From positions 182,539 through 246,538 of the forward strand of contig JALHJL010000004.1 in assembly GCA_022839625.1 (NCBI GenBank): DNA of 64,000 bases, in the 5' to 3' direction. The translations under genes were made by a program, and so were the position numbers. Source of the DNA: Phycisphaerales bacterium (GTDB lineage: Bacteria; Planctomycetota; Phycisphaerae; UBA1845; Fen-1342). The notes below the pieces were generated by a model. It was not told the origin of the DNA. It searched no databases and worked only from the letters and a program-made list of their open reading frames with translations. Positions 35,703 to 46,387 of the stretch are shown here, in pieces. How positions within the stretch are numbered: the first letter of the stretch is position 1; every line of letters starts with the position of its first letter.

Positions 35703-37244
35703 GTGCGCATCGCGCTTGTGAACCCCATCACGCGCCGGTCGCAGGGTTATCACACGATCGGCACCTACATCCCCGCGCTGGGCCTCCAGGTTCTTGCCAG
35801 GCTGGCCCCCGCGCCCCATCAGGTCGACATCATCGACGAGATCTTCGGGGCGTCCGCCACGGACACGCTGCTGACCAGCGGCCGCTATGACCTGGTCGGC
35901 GTGACCTCGTACACCAGCGGTGCGACGCGCGCGTACGAGATCGCCGCCGCCTGCCGGGCGCGCGGCCTGCCCACCGTCATGGGCGGACCCCACGCCTCCG
36001 CCTGTCCTGACGAGGCCGGGCAGCACTTCGACGCCGTGGCGGTCGGCGAGTGTGACGAGGTTTGGCCGCAGATCATCGCGGACACCGCGGCCGGCCGGCT
36101 GCAACCCCGTTACGAGGGGCGTCTGTCCGACCTTGAGCACGCCGACCTCGGCCGCGGCCGGCAGGCGCTGCGGCCGGTCAACGGCGACTACGACGTGGCG
36201 GCCCTTCAGACTTCGCGGGGCTGCCCGGTCGGCTGCGAGTATTGCTCGGTGACCCGGTTCAACGGCCCGAACATCCGGCGGCGCTCGATCGCGTCGATCC
36301 TCGAGGAATGGAACGAAACGCCCAAGAGGTTCATCTTCGTTGTCGATGACAACTTCTTCGGTGTCGGCCCGCGGCACGCGGAGTGGGCCAAGGAGCTCCT
36401 GCGGGCCATCATCAAGCACGGACGCAAGCGGCTCTGGTTTAGCCAGACGACGATTAACATGGGCGAGGACCACGAAGGACTTCAGTTGGCCTACAAGGCC
36501 GGTTGTCGCGGAATGCTCGTCGGGTTCGAGTCGTTCAACGAGCAGGCGCTCAAGGGCTATCACAAGGGGATCAACCGCAAGAACCTGGCCCGCTATCCCG
36601 AGCTCGTGCGCGGATTCCAGCGCGCCGGGATCGCCGTCTTCGGCGGGTTCATCATCGGCAGCGACGAGGACACGCCCGACACGGTCGCCGAGACCGCGCT
36701 CCAGGCCGTGGGCATGGGCGTGGACATCATTCAAATCACGAACCTGACGGCGCTGCCCGGCACCCAGATGTTCGAGCGCCTGAAGTCGGAAGGACGCCTG
36801 CTGGCCGTCGAGTGGCCGCAGGATTGGGAACGGTACACGTTCACCGAGACGGTCTATCACCCCCGCCGCATGACGGCCCGCGAGCTGGATGAGGCGATCT
36901 ACGAGCTGCGCTACGCGGCGGCTCGCGAACCGTGGGTCTGGAAACGGGCCCTGCGTTCCTGGCTGCGGACGCGCTCGCTGAGTACCGCCCTGTTCGTCTA
37001 CGGGATGAACCGCGGCTGGAAGCGGATGGCGCGTATCCAGGCGCCCCACGACGCCGCCCGGTTCGGCTTCGCGCCGCCGTCTTCGCCGCGGATGGACAAG
37101 ATTCGCTCCTCATTCCAGATGCACTGGCGTTCGAGCGTGTGCTTGACGCAGCCGGCACAGTCCGAGGCGCCCGCTACGGGTCTGCCGGACCCGGCGCTGC
37201 CGCTGCCGGTGATCGTGCCGCCACGCGCCGCGGCGTCCGATTGA
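35703..37244 (+). CDS. B12-binding radical SAM protein (BchE/HpnJ-like)
   Basis: 513 aa from the GTG at 35703, seven bases after AGAGGA. The N-terminal B12 domain (VRIALVNPITRRSQGYHTIG, TVMGGPHASACPDEA, VAVGECDEVWP) is followed by the radical SAM motif TSRGCPVGCEYCSVTRFNG. VVDDNFFG, VGFESFNEQALKGYHKGINR, GFIIGSDEDTPDTV and TALPGTQMFERL place it in the same family as the gene at the left edge. The C-terminal ~120 residues are basic and Trp/Arg-rich. Relatives methylate or cyclise lipids, hopanoids or tetrapyrroles; no pathway genes adjoin. Confidence 0.85.
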   Translation: MRIALVNPITRRSQGYHTIGTYIPALGLQVLARLAPAPHQVDIIDEIFGASATDTLLTSGRYDLVGVTSYTSGATRAYEIAAACRARGLPTVMGGPHASACPDEAGQHFDAVAVGECDEVWPQIIADTAAGRLQPRYEGRLSDLEHADLGRGRQALRPVNGDYDVAALQTSRGCPVGCEYCSVTRFNGPNIRRRSIASILEEWNETPKRFIFVVDDNFFGVGPRHAEWAKELLRAIIKHGRKRLWFSQTTINMGEDHEGLQLAYKAGCRGMLVGFESFNEQALKGYHKGINRKNLARYPELVRGFQRAGIAVFGGFIIGSDEDTPDTVAETALQAVGMGVDIIQITNLTALPGTQMFERLKSEGRLLAVEWPQDWERYTFTETVYHPRRMTARELDEAIYELRYAAAREPWVWKRALRSWLRTRSLSTALFVYGMNRGWKRMARIQAPHDAARFGFAPPSSPRMDKIRSSFQMHWRSSVCLTQPAQSEAPATGLPDPALPLPVIVPPRAAASD

Positions 37245-37248
37245 GCGG

Positions 37249-37980
37249 TCATGCCCGCGGAACCGCGGCGGCCGGTTCGGAACCGCGCTCGTGCTCTCGT
37301 AGCACGCGCCGCGAAAGAAGCCGGAAGAGCACTCCGGCCAGCAGTACCCCCAGCAACCCGCCGGCGACGACGTCGCTCAGGTAGTGCGCACCGTTGACCA
37401 GCCGCGCCCCGGCGGTGAGTGTACCGACCGCGTAGAAGGCCAGTCTCCCGCGTGGATAGAGGCACGTCAGCACGTAGGCCAGAGCAAAGGCCGTCGCCGC
37501 TTCGCCGGACGGGAACGTCACGTTCTGTTTGCTCAGCAGCTCCGCGAAAGGCTGCGTGAAGGCCAAGTGAGATTGAGCCTGGTTCGGCCGCAGCCGGCCG
37601 ATCGCGCCCTGGGCGACGTTCGCCGCCGCGGCCGTGAGGAGGACCGCCAGCAGGCCGGCGGTGGGTCGGCGCCAGGCCCTGGGCTGAAACACGATCAGCA
37701 CCACGTAGAGCGCCAGTCCCGCCGTGCCCCAGCCCCAGCCATAGCGGCAGACCAGCCAGAACGGCTTGGTCAGGCTGTAGAAGTCGCGGTCGCCATAGCG
37801 GTCCTTGGTCTCCAGCGCCAGGCTCACGTGTTCGTAGAACCAGCGGTCGAGACCGAGGAATCCGGCGACGATCACGACGGCCGCCGCGCCGACCAGCGCC
37901 CAGCGCACGAGCGACGGGCCGCGGCGGCCTGCCGGCGCGCCCGGCCGTGACGGCGGCAACAAGGGCGCACTCGCGGGCAT
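37249..37980 (-). CDS. PAP2-family membrane phosphatase
   Basis: 243 aa with about six membrane helices. Conserved PAP2 parts: GRLRPNQAQ (phosphatase motif 1; the leading Lys of KxxxxxxRP is not obvious), FPSGEAATAFALA (motif 2; the usual PSGH has Glu instead of His) and ARLVNGAHYLSDVVAG (motif 3, catalytic His and Asp). It probably dephosphorylates a lipid or polyprenyl diphosphate. The ATG directly follows the TAG of the GT39 gene, so the two are co-translated and may work on the same lipid carrier. The His-to-Glu change in motif 2 is odd. Confidence 0.82.
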   Translation of the reverse strand: MPASAPLLPPSRPGAPAGRRGPSLVRWALVGAAAVVIVAGFLGLDRWFYEHVSLALETKDRYGDRDFYSLTKPFWLVCRYGWGWGTAGLALYVVLIVFQPRAWRRPTAGLLAVLLTAAAANVAQGAIGRLRPNQAQSHLAFTQPFAELLSKQNVTFPSGEAATAFALAYVLTCLYPRGRLAFYAVGTLTAGARLVNGAHYLSDVVAGGLLGVLLAGVLFRLLSRRVLREHERGSEPAAAVPRA

Positions 37981-39645
37981 CTAGAACTTCTCCAACGGCC
38001 GCGACCGCCCATCCGGAAAGCCGGCGAACTCGTCGCACACGTAGATCGGCCAGACACGGACCAGGTGGCCGCGCACCCGGTGCTCCACGGTCTCCGCCAG
38101 CCGAACGCCGCGCAGCACCGCGTGTGCCGATTCGTCCTCGCCGGTCAGCTCGGGCTTCAACGTTCCGACGTAGAGGCAGGGGCGTCCGCGGAACAGGTCG
38201 GCGTCGCGCAGGGGGTTGGGCCAGATGTCGTACTGGCTCTGGCGGTCGCCGAGCGCGGCTTGCAGGCAGTACACGACGGGCTTGCCGGGGCAGTAGAAGG
38301 CAATCTCGCTCGCCGTCTGATAGTCGTCGGTGACGATGAACGCCTCCGGCGGCAGGACCGCTCGGTTGCGGCCGACGGCCTGCCCGAGTGCCGACCAGCC
38401 GCGCAACCGCGCGGTCGGATCGTACTTTGCGACGGGGGTCAGGTTCCACGGCGGCTCGCGCCGGGCCAACCAGGCAAAGACGGGCATCAGCCATTCGCTG
38501 AAATGCAGCACGACGACGCTGGTGCCGCCCAGAAGCGCGCCGGCCGCGACCAGTGCGTACGCCGCGCGCCGGCGGTGCGGCACGTGCAGCAGGCGCGCCA
38601 ACCAGCAGACCAGCACAATGGTGCCCGACAGCAGGGCCAGCACGGGCCAGTTCGGTTGAATCTTCGTGAGTGGGCTGAACGCGGCGAACGCCAGCCAGGG
38701 TGTCACGGTCGCACACAGCAGCAGCCGCAGCGCGGGAGTGTGGTGCCGTTCGTGCGGCCGGGGCCGCGGACTGCGCCACAGCGCGACGACCGCGCACAGC
38801 ATGGCGGCAAACCAGACCGGCCCGACCACCGCGAGCTGCCCGGCCAACAGCCCGGCCGGCCCCAGCACGTCGAACGTCCGGGTTCCCGCGACCCCCGCTT
38901 GTCCCGCCACGTGGCGGAAGCTCACCCAGTTGTGCTGGCTGTTCCAGACGAGGATCGGCACGAAACCCAGCAGGCCGAGCAGGGCCGCCAGGTACGGGCC
39001 GGGCCTCCGCAGCGCCGCGCGATACGAGGGCTCGACGAGCAGGGCCAGGACCACCGTCGGAAAGATCAGGACCATCGTGTATTTCGCCATGATCCCCAGC
39101 GCGATGAGTGCGCCGGCAACGCTCCACGGCCAGCAGTCCGACCCGCGCAGGCCGCGCTCCACGGCGACCAGGGTCCACACGTACAGGAAGGCCAGCGGCG
39201 CGTCGATGGTCATCAGCACCGCGCCGACCGCGAGAATCGGGATCGTGAACGTCAGCGCGACCGCCGCGAGCGCCAACCGCGGGGCGCGCAGCGTCTGAAC
39301 CGTCAGAACGTACAGCCCGATCCCCGTACCGAGCGAAAGCAGGATGGCCGGGATGCGCACGGCCAGCGCTTCGTGGCCGACGATCCGGTCGGACCATTCG
39401 CCGAGCAGCGCGCGCGAGCCGGCGATGATGTATGCGACCAGCGGACCCTTGCTGTAGTAGCTCCAGTCGAGTCGTCGCGCCCATTCCCAGTAGTGGGCCT
39501 CGTCGCCGGACAGATCGAGCGGGCAATCGTTGAGGAGATACCAGAGGTGTGCCGCCGCCCCGGCGCACAACAACGCCGCCGCCAGCGCATACCCGCCCTG
39601 CCGCGGTCGTCGGGTTGTGTCATCGGCACGGGTGGCCCGGTCCAT
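37981..39645 (-). CDS. glycosyltransferase family 39 (ArnT-like) membrane protein
   Basis: 554 aa from the ATG at 39645, with 11-12 predicted membrane segments. The first periplasmic loop has SGDEAHYWEWARRLDWSYYS and KGPLVAYII, the classic ArnT/PMT-type acidic motif and KGP. VLMTIDAPLAFLYVWTL matches the second conserved region. The C-terminal ~180 residues after WNLTPVAKYDPTARLRGW are soluble. It probably moves a sugar from a polyprenyl-phosphate to an outer-surface glycan or lipid. The PAP2 phosphatase directly behind fits recycling of the carrier. Confidence 0.85.
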   Translation of the reverse strand: MDRATRADDTTRRPRQGGYALAAALLCAGAAAHLWYLLNDCPLDLSGDEAHYWEWARRLDWSYYSKGPLVAYIIAGSRALLGEWSDRIVGHEALAVRIPAILLSLGTGIGLYVLTVQTLRAPRLALAAVALTFTIPILAVGAVLMTIDAPLAFLYVWTLVAVERGLRGSDCWPWSVAGALIALGIMAKYTMVLIFPTVVLALLVEPSYRAALRRPGPYLAALLGLLGFVPILVWNSQHNWVSFRHVAGQAGVAGTRTFDVLGPAGLLAGQLAVVGPVWFAAMLCAVVALWRSPRPRPHERHHTPALRLLLCATVTPWLAFAAFSPLTKIQPNWPVLALLSGTIVLVCWLARLLHVPHRRRAAYALVAAGALLGGTSVVVLHFSEWLMPVFAWLARREPPWNLTPVAKYDPTARLRGWSALGQAVGRNRAVLPPEAFIVTDDYQTASEIAFYCPGKPVVYCLQAALGDRQSQYDIWPNPLRDADLFRGRPCLYVGTLKPELTGEDESAHAVLRGVRLAETVEHRVRGHLVRVWPIYVCDEFAGFPDGRSRPLEKF

Positions 39646-39649
39646 ACTG

Positions 39650-40060
39650 CTACACCGCACCACGCCCCGCCTCGCGATTGGTGGTGGGCTGTGTCACCGG
39701 CGACGTCCGCGTGACGTGCACGGCCTGCGGGCGTGCGGACTGGTCGTACGGATAGAACAGCCCGCGGACGGCCACCGCATCCCCCACGCGCAGCTCGCTC
39801 ACGTCGGCGGGCCTGCCGTCGATGGTGATCTCGCAGTCGGGGGGGATGTTGCGGGCCGTGACCGTCGTGCGCCGGCCGCTCTTGGGGTGGATGAACTCGA
39901 TCTCACCGCTGCGCGTCGCGACGTCGAGTGCGGCGATGCGGGCCGACCGGACCGTGAACGGGCGCGGCCGCGTCATGCGCAGCACCTGCCAGAGGACCAC
40001 GCCGGCGACCACCACGCCCAGCCCGACGAGCACCAGGGTCTTCTTTGCCGTCGTCGTCAC
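39650..40060 (-). CDS. single-span membrane protein, unknown
   Basis: 136 aa from the GTG at 40060; the start is uncertain because no good ribosome site is visible. One membrane helix (LVLVGLGVVVAGVVLWQVL) then a ~90-residue beta-rich domain (TVTARNIPPDCEITIDGRPA, LRVGDAVAVRGLFYP) reminiscent of OB-type modules. Thr/Gln-rich end. It lies just upstream of the GT39 gene in the same direction and may be in that operon. Family not recognised. Confidence 0.6.
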   Translation of the reverse strand: MTTTAKKTLVLVGLGVVVAGVVLWQVLRMTRPRPFTVRSARIAALDVATRSGEIEFIHPKSGRRTTVTARNIPPDCEITIDGRPADVSELRVGDAVAVRGLFYPYDQSARPQAVHVTRTSPVTQPTTNREAGRGAV

Positions 40061-40221
40061 GTCTCGCGCACAGCTCCGGGGCCGCGCGGCGTTTGTGTGG
40101 CTCTGGCCGCCGAACGGCGCGCCGGAGATGTTCGCCCGCGCCCGCGGGGCCGTCAAGCCGGCGCGTTCCCGCGGGGCGCGCTCTGAGGCCCGATCCGCGG
40201 TGCGGAAGTGCGCGCCGCGAC

Positions 40222-41436
40222 TCAGGACCCCGGCCGGGTGGCAGGCGCGGCGGACCGGACTGGCGTGCTCGGCTGCGTGGCCGGCAGGCGTTTGACGTGA
40301 ATGGGGATTGCCATCTCCGCGGCACCGGGGAGGCTCGTCTTGAAAGTGATCTTCTCGCCCGTCGGCGAAAGTTCGGTGCCCGCCGGCACCACCAACTCCA
40401 GGCTGTACAGCTTGCCGGGCTGGTGCTCGCGCAATTCGACCTGAAACGCGGCGTGGCTGGCGGACACGTCGGTGATCGTCAAAGGCGTCTGCGTGGCGTT
40501 GCGAATGTTGAACCGCTGGTTCACCTCGGCCGCGATGAGCTGAGGCAGAGTCAGCCGCGGGGGACTGACGTCGACATCCGGCTTCAGGAGCGCCACGACC
40601 GGGATTCGCAGGGTGGGCGTGTCCGCAGCGCTGGTCGAGATTTCAATCAACCCGCTGTTGTTGCCGGGCCGGAGCGGCCCTGCCGCCGAGACCGCGACCT
40701 CGTACTTCCGACCCGGCTCGACGATGCTCGTCTGCACCTGGAAAACCGGATTCGTGCTGTGCACGTCCGAGAGTTCCACCGGCTCCTCCAGGTTGCTCAC
40801 GATCGTGATCGTCCGCGACGGCGTCGACTCGCGGGCGGCCTCGTTGGTGATCTGGCCGAAGCTGACGGTGCGGGGATCGTACGCCACCGGCTCCCAGATC
40901 TCCCCCTGGATGGTCAGGTGCAGCGGGGCGGGGCTGTCCGGGGCGTTCGTGAGCACGGCCACCGTCTTCTTCATGGATCCCCCGTGTCCCTTGGTGACCA
41001 GCTTCAACGGAATCTTGCCCGTCTGACCAGGCGGCACAATCCGGTCAAACTGACCGGCGACCGTGCAGCCTCAGCCCGGGCTGACCCGGAGAATCTCCAA
41101 CGGCCCCGTGCCCGTGTTGGTGAAAACGAAATCATGGCTGATGTCGTCTCCGGCCTTGACGCGCCCGAAGTTCCACACCGGGTCCGCGAAGGTGATCGCC
41201 GGAACCTCGCCCGGCTCCAGCACGACCGTCGGCCTGGGCACATTGGCTCCGGGTTGTGCGGTCGCCGGCGGTGTCTGTGGTAGCGTCGCGGGCACCGAGG
41301 TCGCCGGTGGGCGCGGCGCGCTGTGCTCCTGAGCAACGGCGCAATTCGCCAGCAGGGCCAGGAGCACGGCGGCGGCCCCGCACACGCGCGGTCGCGGCCA
41401 TGAGGCAGTGGAGACGGTGTATTGCGGCTCTTTCAT
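40222..41436 (-). CDS. DUF1573 protein with in-frame UGA, candidate selenoprotein
   Basis: 404 residues if UGA is read, from the ATG at 41436 (AGGTG upstream). A signal peptide (AAAVLLALLANCAVAQ) and a Pro/Thr-rich linker lead to a DUF1573/ASH-like domain: VWNFGRVKAGDDISHDFVF then TNTGTGPLEILRVSPG. TGA at 41071-41073 follows, then GCTVAGQFDRIVPPGQTGKI in the same frame. DUF1573 proteins read CGCT here, so UGA replaces the first Cys (position 122). A hairpin CCGGTCA-GTT-TGACCGG (41057-41041) begins 13 bases after UGA. The rest holds two or three further beta domains. The alternative is a nonsense mutation or two genes (restart GTG at 41037). It lies 30 bases downstream of ffh. Confidence 0.75.
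41041..41057 (-). promoter_or_regulatory. candidate bacterial SECIS hairpin
   Basis: A 7-bp perfect stem with apical loop GUU. The loop starts 21 bases after the UGA and has G at its first position. Spacing, stem length and loop all fall within the usual bacterial SECIS description (loop 16-37 nt after UGA, stem 4-16 bp, G among the first two loop bases). Confidence 0.5.
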
Positions 41437-41466
41437 GACGAGCACCTGGGGCACAAAGGCCCGCTG

Positions 41467-42894
<1,428 letters not shown>

Positions 42895-42939
42895 ACTGTC
42901 AGTCTAGCGGTGCTGCGTGGAGGGATAAAGCGGGTGGTC

Positions 42940-43632
42940 TCACGCGGCCGGCGGGCCGACCAACGCGTGCAATCCCAGCAGGTCCTCGAACTCGAAATCC
43001 GGCTCGTGGTTGCCGATGTCGTGGATGCGATGGGCACGGTTGATCCAGGCGGTCCGCAGGCCGGCGCGGCGGGCGCCGCCCACGTCGCTGTGCAGCGAGT
43101 CGCCGACGTGGAGCACGTGCGTGCCCCGCCAGCCGGTGAGCTTCAGCGCGGCCTCGAAGATGCCCGGGTCCGGCTTGTAGGAACGGGCGTCCTCGGAAGT
43201 GACCAGGCCGGCGACGTGCAGACCATGATGGGCGAGGGCCGCCTCGATGTCCGCACGGTCGGCGTTGGAGACGATACAGACCGGCAGGCGGAAGCGCGCC
43301 AGGAACGCCTGGGCGTCCGGCTGCAGCGGCGGAGTCCTCCAATACGCGGTCAGCCGGGCGACGTACTGGTCTGGCTCAACCGCGATGCCGAGCTTCCCCA
43401 GCGTCTCCCGCAACGTGTCCGCCTCCAGCCGGAAGAGGGTCCGAAACCGGGTGCCGTTGGCGTGCTCGACGGCGGCGAAGAAGCGTTCGCCCCAGGCGAT
43501 GGCCAGCTCGCGGGCGCCGAGCTGGACGCCGGTGTCATGGATGATCTGCTGGCAGGTGGCCTCGACGGCCGCCCGGTCGCCGGCGGTGAGCGTGCCGTAC
43601 ATATCGAGGAACACGCCGTCGAGCTCCAACAT
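42940..43632 (-). CDS. HAD-superfamily hydrolase
   Basis: 230 aa. Motif I DMYGTLT (DxYGT), motif II VSNAD, motif III Lys in RSYKPDPGIFEAAL and motif IV HVGDSLHSDVGGARRAGL are intact. The helical cap between motifs I and II puts it in subclass I, close to phosphoglycolate-phosphatase/2-haloacid-dehalogenase-like proteins. Substrate unknown. It is upstream of ffh in the same direction, 45 bases apart. Confidence 0.88.
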   Translation of the reverse strand: MLELDGVFLDMYGTLTAGDRAAVEATCQQIIHDTGVQLGARELAIAWGERFFAAVEHANGTRFRTLFRLEADTLRETLGKLGIAVEPDQYVARLTAYWRTPPLQPDAQAFLARFRLPVCIVSNADRADIEAALAHHGLHVAGLVTSEDARSYKPDPGIFEAALKLTGWRGTHVLHVGDSLHSDVGGARRAGLRTAWINRAHRIHDIGNHEPDFEFEDLLGLHALVGPPAA

Positions 43633-43985
43633 GCCGCCGATTCTACGTTCCCCGGACGCCCGCCGTCAGTGTTCTGAGTCCGAAGTTGCTCACACATGAT
43701 TAGGGACAGCTACCCATTTCGCGGGCGGTCGCACCAGGAAATGGGTGGCTGTCCCTAATTCAGGGGGCGGCGTTTGCGGGGGCCGAGAGGATCGCGTCCC
43801 AGGTCTCCAGCTTGCTCCAGTTGCGCAGCCGCGTGCGGGCAAGCCCCCCCACCCCCGCGCGCAACCGCACTGCGCCACGAAGCTTAAGAGAACCCAACCG
43901 CCTCGTTCCAGACTCGCCCGGGTTGCACCCGCAAGACCGTAGCCGTACCATCCCCGACTCGTGCCGCCTCTGGGAGCGATGTTGC
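43633..43985. other. divergent spacer HAD / metG with REP-like palindrome
   Basis: 353 bases holding the palindrome at 43699-43759. The part nearer metG is GC-rich without a recognised T-box or SAM riboswitch. Confidence 0.45.
43699..43759. repeat. REP-like palindrome, 22-bp arms
   Basis: Arm 43699-43720 starts ATTAGGGACAGC and arm 43738-43759 ends GCTGTCCCTAAT. They are complementary at 21 of 22 positions around a 17-base loop. The layout (long near-perfect arms, short loop, intergenic) is that of REP or MITE elements moved by REP-associated transposases. Confidence 0.7.
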
Positions 43986-45680
43986 ATGCCGAGCCGATAC
44001 CTGGTCACTGCGGCCCTGCCGTACTCGAACAACCGCCTGCACGTGGGGCACATCGCCGGTGCCTACCTGCCCGCGGACACCTACGTGCGCTACCTGCGCG
44101 CCGCAGGGCACGACGTCCGCTTCATCTGCGGGAGCGATGACAACGGGGTGGCGATCGAAATCTCGGCGCTCCAGGAGAAGAGCACGCCGCAGGAAATCGC
44201 CGCCTTCTACCACGACCAGCAGGCCCGCGACTTTGCCGGGCTGGGCATCGACTTCGACGTGTACGGCGGCACGCACCACCCGCAGTACGTTGCGCTGCAC
44301 GAGCAGTTTAGCCAGGAGCTCTTTCGGCGGATTCACGAGCGGGGGTACTTCACCAAGCGCCAGACGAAACAGCTCTACGACGCGCAGGCCGGGCGTTTCC
44401 TCCCGGACCGCTTCGTGCGGGGCACCTGCCACCACTGCGGCTTCGCGCGGGCCACCGGGGACCAGTGCGAGGCGTGCGGCCAGATGATCGAGCCGCTGCT
44501 GCTGAAGAGCCCGGTCAGCGTAATTACCGGCGGACCGACGGAGGTGCGCGAGACCACGCACTGGTACCTGCGGCTGGCGGATTTCGAGCGGCCGTTGCAG
44601 CAGTGGCTGGAGACGAAGCAGGGGCAATGGCGGCCGAACGTGCTGAACTTCGCGCTGGGGCAGATCAAGCGGGGTTTGCCGGAGCGCTCGATGACGCGCG
44701 ATATCTCGTGGGGCGTTCCGGTTCCGCTGGATGACCCGGATGCGCGCGGCAAGGTGCTGTACGTCTGGTTTGACGCGCCCATCGGCTACCTGTCGTTTAC
44801 CGCCGCTTGGTGCGCGCGTCATGAAGGCGACTGGCAGGCCTACCAGAAGTGGTGGTGCGACCCCGACTCGGCCATCGTGCATTTCATCGGCGAGGACAAC
44901 ACCGTCTTTCACGCGTTGACGTGGCCGGCGATGCTGATGGCGGACGGCCGGACGCAATTGCCGGCGGCGGTGGTGGCGAACAACTTCATGAACCACAAGG
45001 TGGCGGGAGAGCTCGAGAAGATCAGCAAGAGCACGACCGCCCCGGATGCTCCGGTGTGGATCGAGGAATACCTGCGGCGCCGACTCGACCCGAGCTCCCT
45101 GCGGTATTACCTGACGGCGCAGGCCCCCGAGGCGGCCCGTACCGCCTTCGACCCTGACGAGTTCGTGGCGCGGAACAACTCCGAGCTGGTGGCCGCCCTG
45201 GGCAACTTCGTGAATCGCGCCCTCACGTTTGCCGACCGCTACTTCGACCGCAAGGTCCCGGACGCAACGGCGCAAACCGACGCCGACCGAGCGCATTGGG
45301 GACGGGCCGCGGAGGCGCTCCAGAGAGTAGGCGCGTGCCTGAGCGAATACAGGTTCCGGGCGGGGCTCGAAGAGCTGATGGCCTACGCCCGTTTGTGCAA
45401 CGAGTACTTCAGCATCCGAGCACCCTGGGCGTCCCGCAAGGACAACATGCCTGACTGTGCCGCGACGATTGCGACCTGCGTCCACGCCGTCCAGGCCCTG
45501 GCGGTCATGGCCTGGCCATTCATGCCGGCCGTCACCGGCAAGCTTAGGACGATGCTCAATCAACCCGCCGGCCCCGTCCGCTGGGAACCGCCCACGCCGC
45601 TGCCCGCCGGGCATTCGCTCGGTGAGCCCACGATCCTGTTCGCCAAGCTTGATCCTGGGGCGCTGGGGGTTGGGGCATGA
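43986..45680 (+). CDS. metG: methionyl-tRNA synthetase
   Basis: 564 aa from the ATG at 43986, ten bases after GGGAG. HIGH motif HVGHIAG near residue 20; the connective zinc knuckle CHHCGFARATGDQCEACG is at about 143-160. KMSKS reads KISKS in ELEKISKSTTA, a Met-to-Ile change. WFDAPIGYLSFT and GEDNTVFHALTWPAML are conserved. It lacks the C-terminal tRNA-binding domain of E. coli MetG, like many shorter enzymes. Its stop overlaps the next lipoprotein start (ATGA). Confidence 0.93.
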   Translation: MPSRYLVTAALPYSNNRLHVGHIAGAYLPADTYVRYLRAAGHDVRFICGSDDNGVAIEISALQEKSTPQEIAAFYHDQQARDFAGLGIDFDVYGGTHHPQYVALHEQFSQELFRRIHERGYFTKRQTKQLYDAQAGRFLPDRFVRGTCHHCGFARATGDQCEACGQMIEPLLLKSPVSVITGGPTEVRETTHWYLRLADFERPLQQWLETKQGQWRPNVLNFALGQIKRGLPERSMTRDISWGVPVPLDDPDARGKVLYVWFDAPIGYLSFTAAWCARHEGDWQAYQKWWCDPDSAIVHFIGEDNTVFHALTWPAMLMADGRTQLPAAVVANNFMNHKVAGELEKISKSTTAPDAPVWIEEYLRRRLDPSSLRYYLTAQAPEAARTAFDPDEFVARNNSELVAALGNFVNRALTFADRYFDRKVPDATAQTDADRAHWGRAAEALQRVGACLSEYRFRAGLEELMAYARLCNEYFSIRAPWASRKDNMPDCAATIATCVHAVQALAVMAWPFMPAVTGKLRTMLNQPAGPVRWEPPTPLPAGHSLGEPTILFAKLDPGALGVGA

Positions 45681-46327
45681 ACGTGCGGAGGACGATCGCG
45701 TCCGTGTCCGTGGTGGTGGGCATTCTGGCGACCGGCTGCCGGCCGCCGACGGCCTCGTCACCCGCGAGCCAGCCCGCAGACTCCGCCGTGCACGTTGTAT
45801 TGCACTCGCCGGAAGAAGCGACGCGCAGCTTGTTCCAGTTGCTCCAGGCACAGCTCGCCGCGACGGCCCGCCATGATTGGCCGGCGGCGCAGCGCTTGCG
45901 GGACCAGGCGGTGCGCGAAATCGTGGCGCGGGAGGACGTCATGACGCGCTACCGCGCTGTCGCCGGCCGGACCCCGCGGGAAGAGCCGGAGGCGCTGAGT
46001 CGGCTGGTCGAGAGCTGGGCCGCGATGATCTCGTACTATGCGGACAGCCTGGCGTTGGACCGCGTGCGCATCGCCGCGTCGAACGCCGAGCAGGACCGGG
46101 TGATTACGGAGGTCCCGGCGGACGGTCGCGCGGGGGGCACGGTCCTCCAGGTGGGCTGCGTCCGCGACGAGCACGGGCAGTGGCGCATCAGCGGGTTGGA
46201 CTTCGCGCTGCCGTCGGCCGCGGGGCCTTCCACGTCGCCGTCGCATAGCTCCTCGAACGCCGGGCCGACGACCGTGGCGGTGCCCTCTGCCGAACCGCTG
46301 CCCACATCGCTCCCCGCTCCGAACTGA
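45677..46327 (+). CDS. lipoprotein, unknown
   Basis: 216 aa, start overlapping the metG stop by four bases. Signal MNVRRTIASVSVVVGI and lipobox LATGC (Cys 21). Residues ~45-190 form one mixed domain (EEATRSLFQLLQAQL, HDWPAAQRLRDQAV, LVESWAAMISYYADSLA), and QWRISGLDFALP closes it, which looks like a small NTF2-like fold (guess). A Ser/Pro/Thr-rich tail follows. Co-translated with metG, though a functional link is doubtful. Confidence 0.72.
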   Translation: MNVRRTIASVSVVVGILATGCRPPTASSPASQPADSAVHVVLHSPEEATRSLFQLLQAQLAATARHDWPAAQRLRDQAVREIVAREDVMTRYRAVAGRTPREEPEALSRLVESWAAMISYYADSLALDRVRIAASNAEQDRVITEVPADGRAGGTVLQVGCVRDEHGQWRISGLDFALPSAAGPSTSPSHSSSNAGPTTVAVPSAEPLPTSLPAPN

Positions 46328-46387
46328 AAGAAGACCCGCGGCGGCGCGGCCGGCGGCCCCATTTGTCCGTCACCGGAGTCCCAGCGC

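Noticed and set aside
40222..41436. General reassignment of UGA to a sense codon
   Set aside because: Many genes in the window end in TGA at the expected family length, so UGA is a normal stop here and only special contexts would be recoded.
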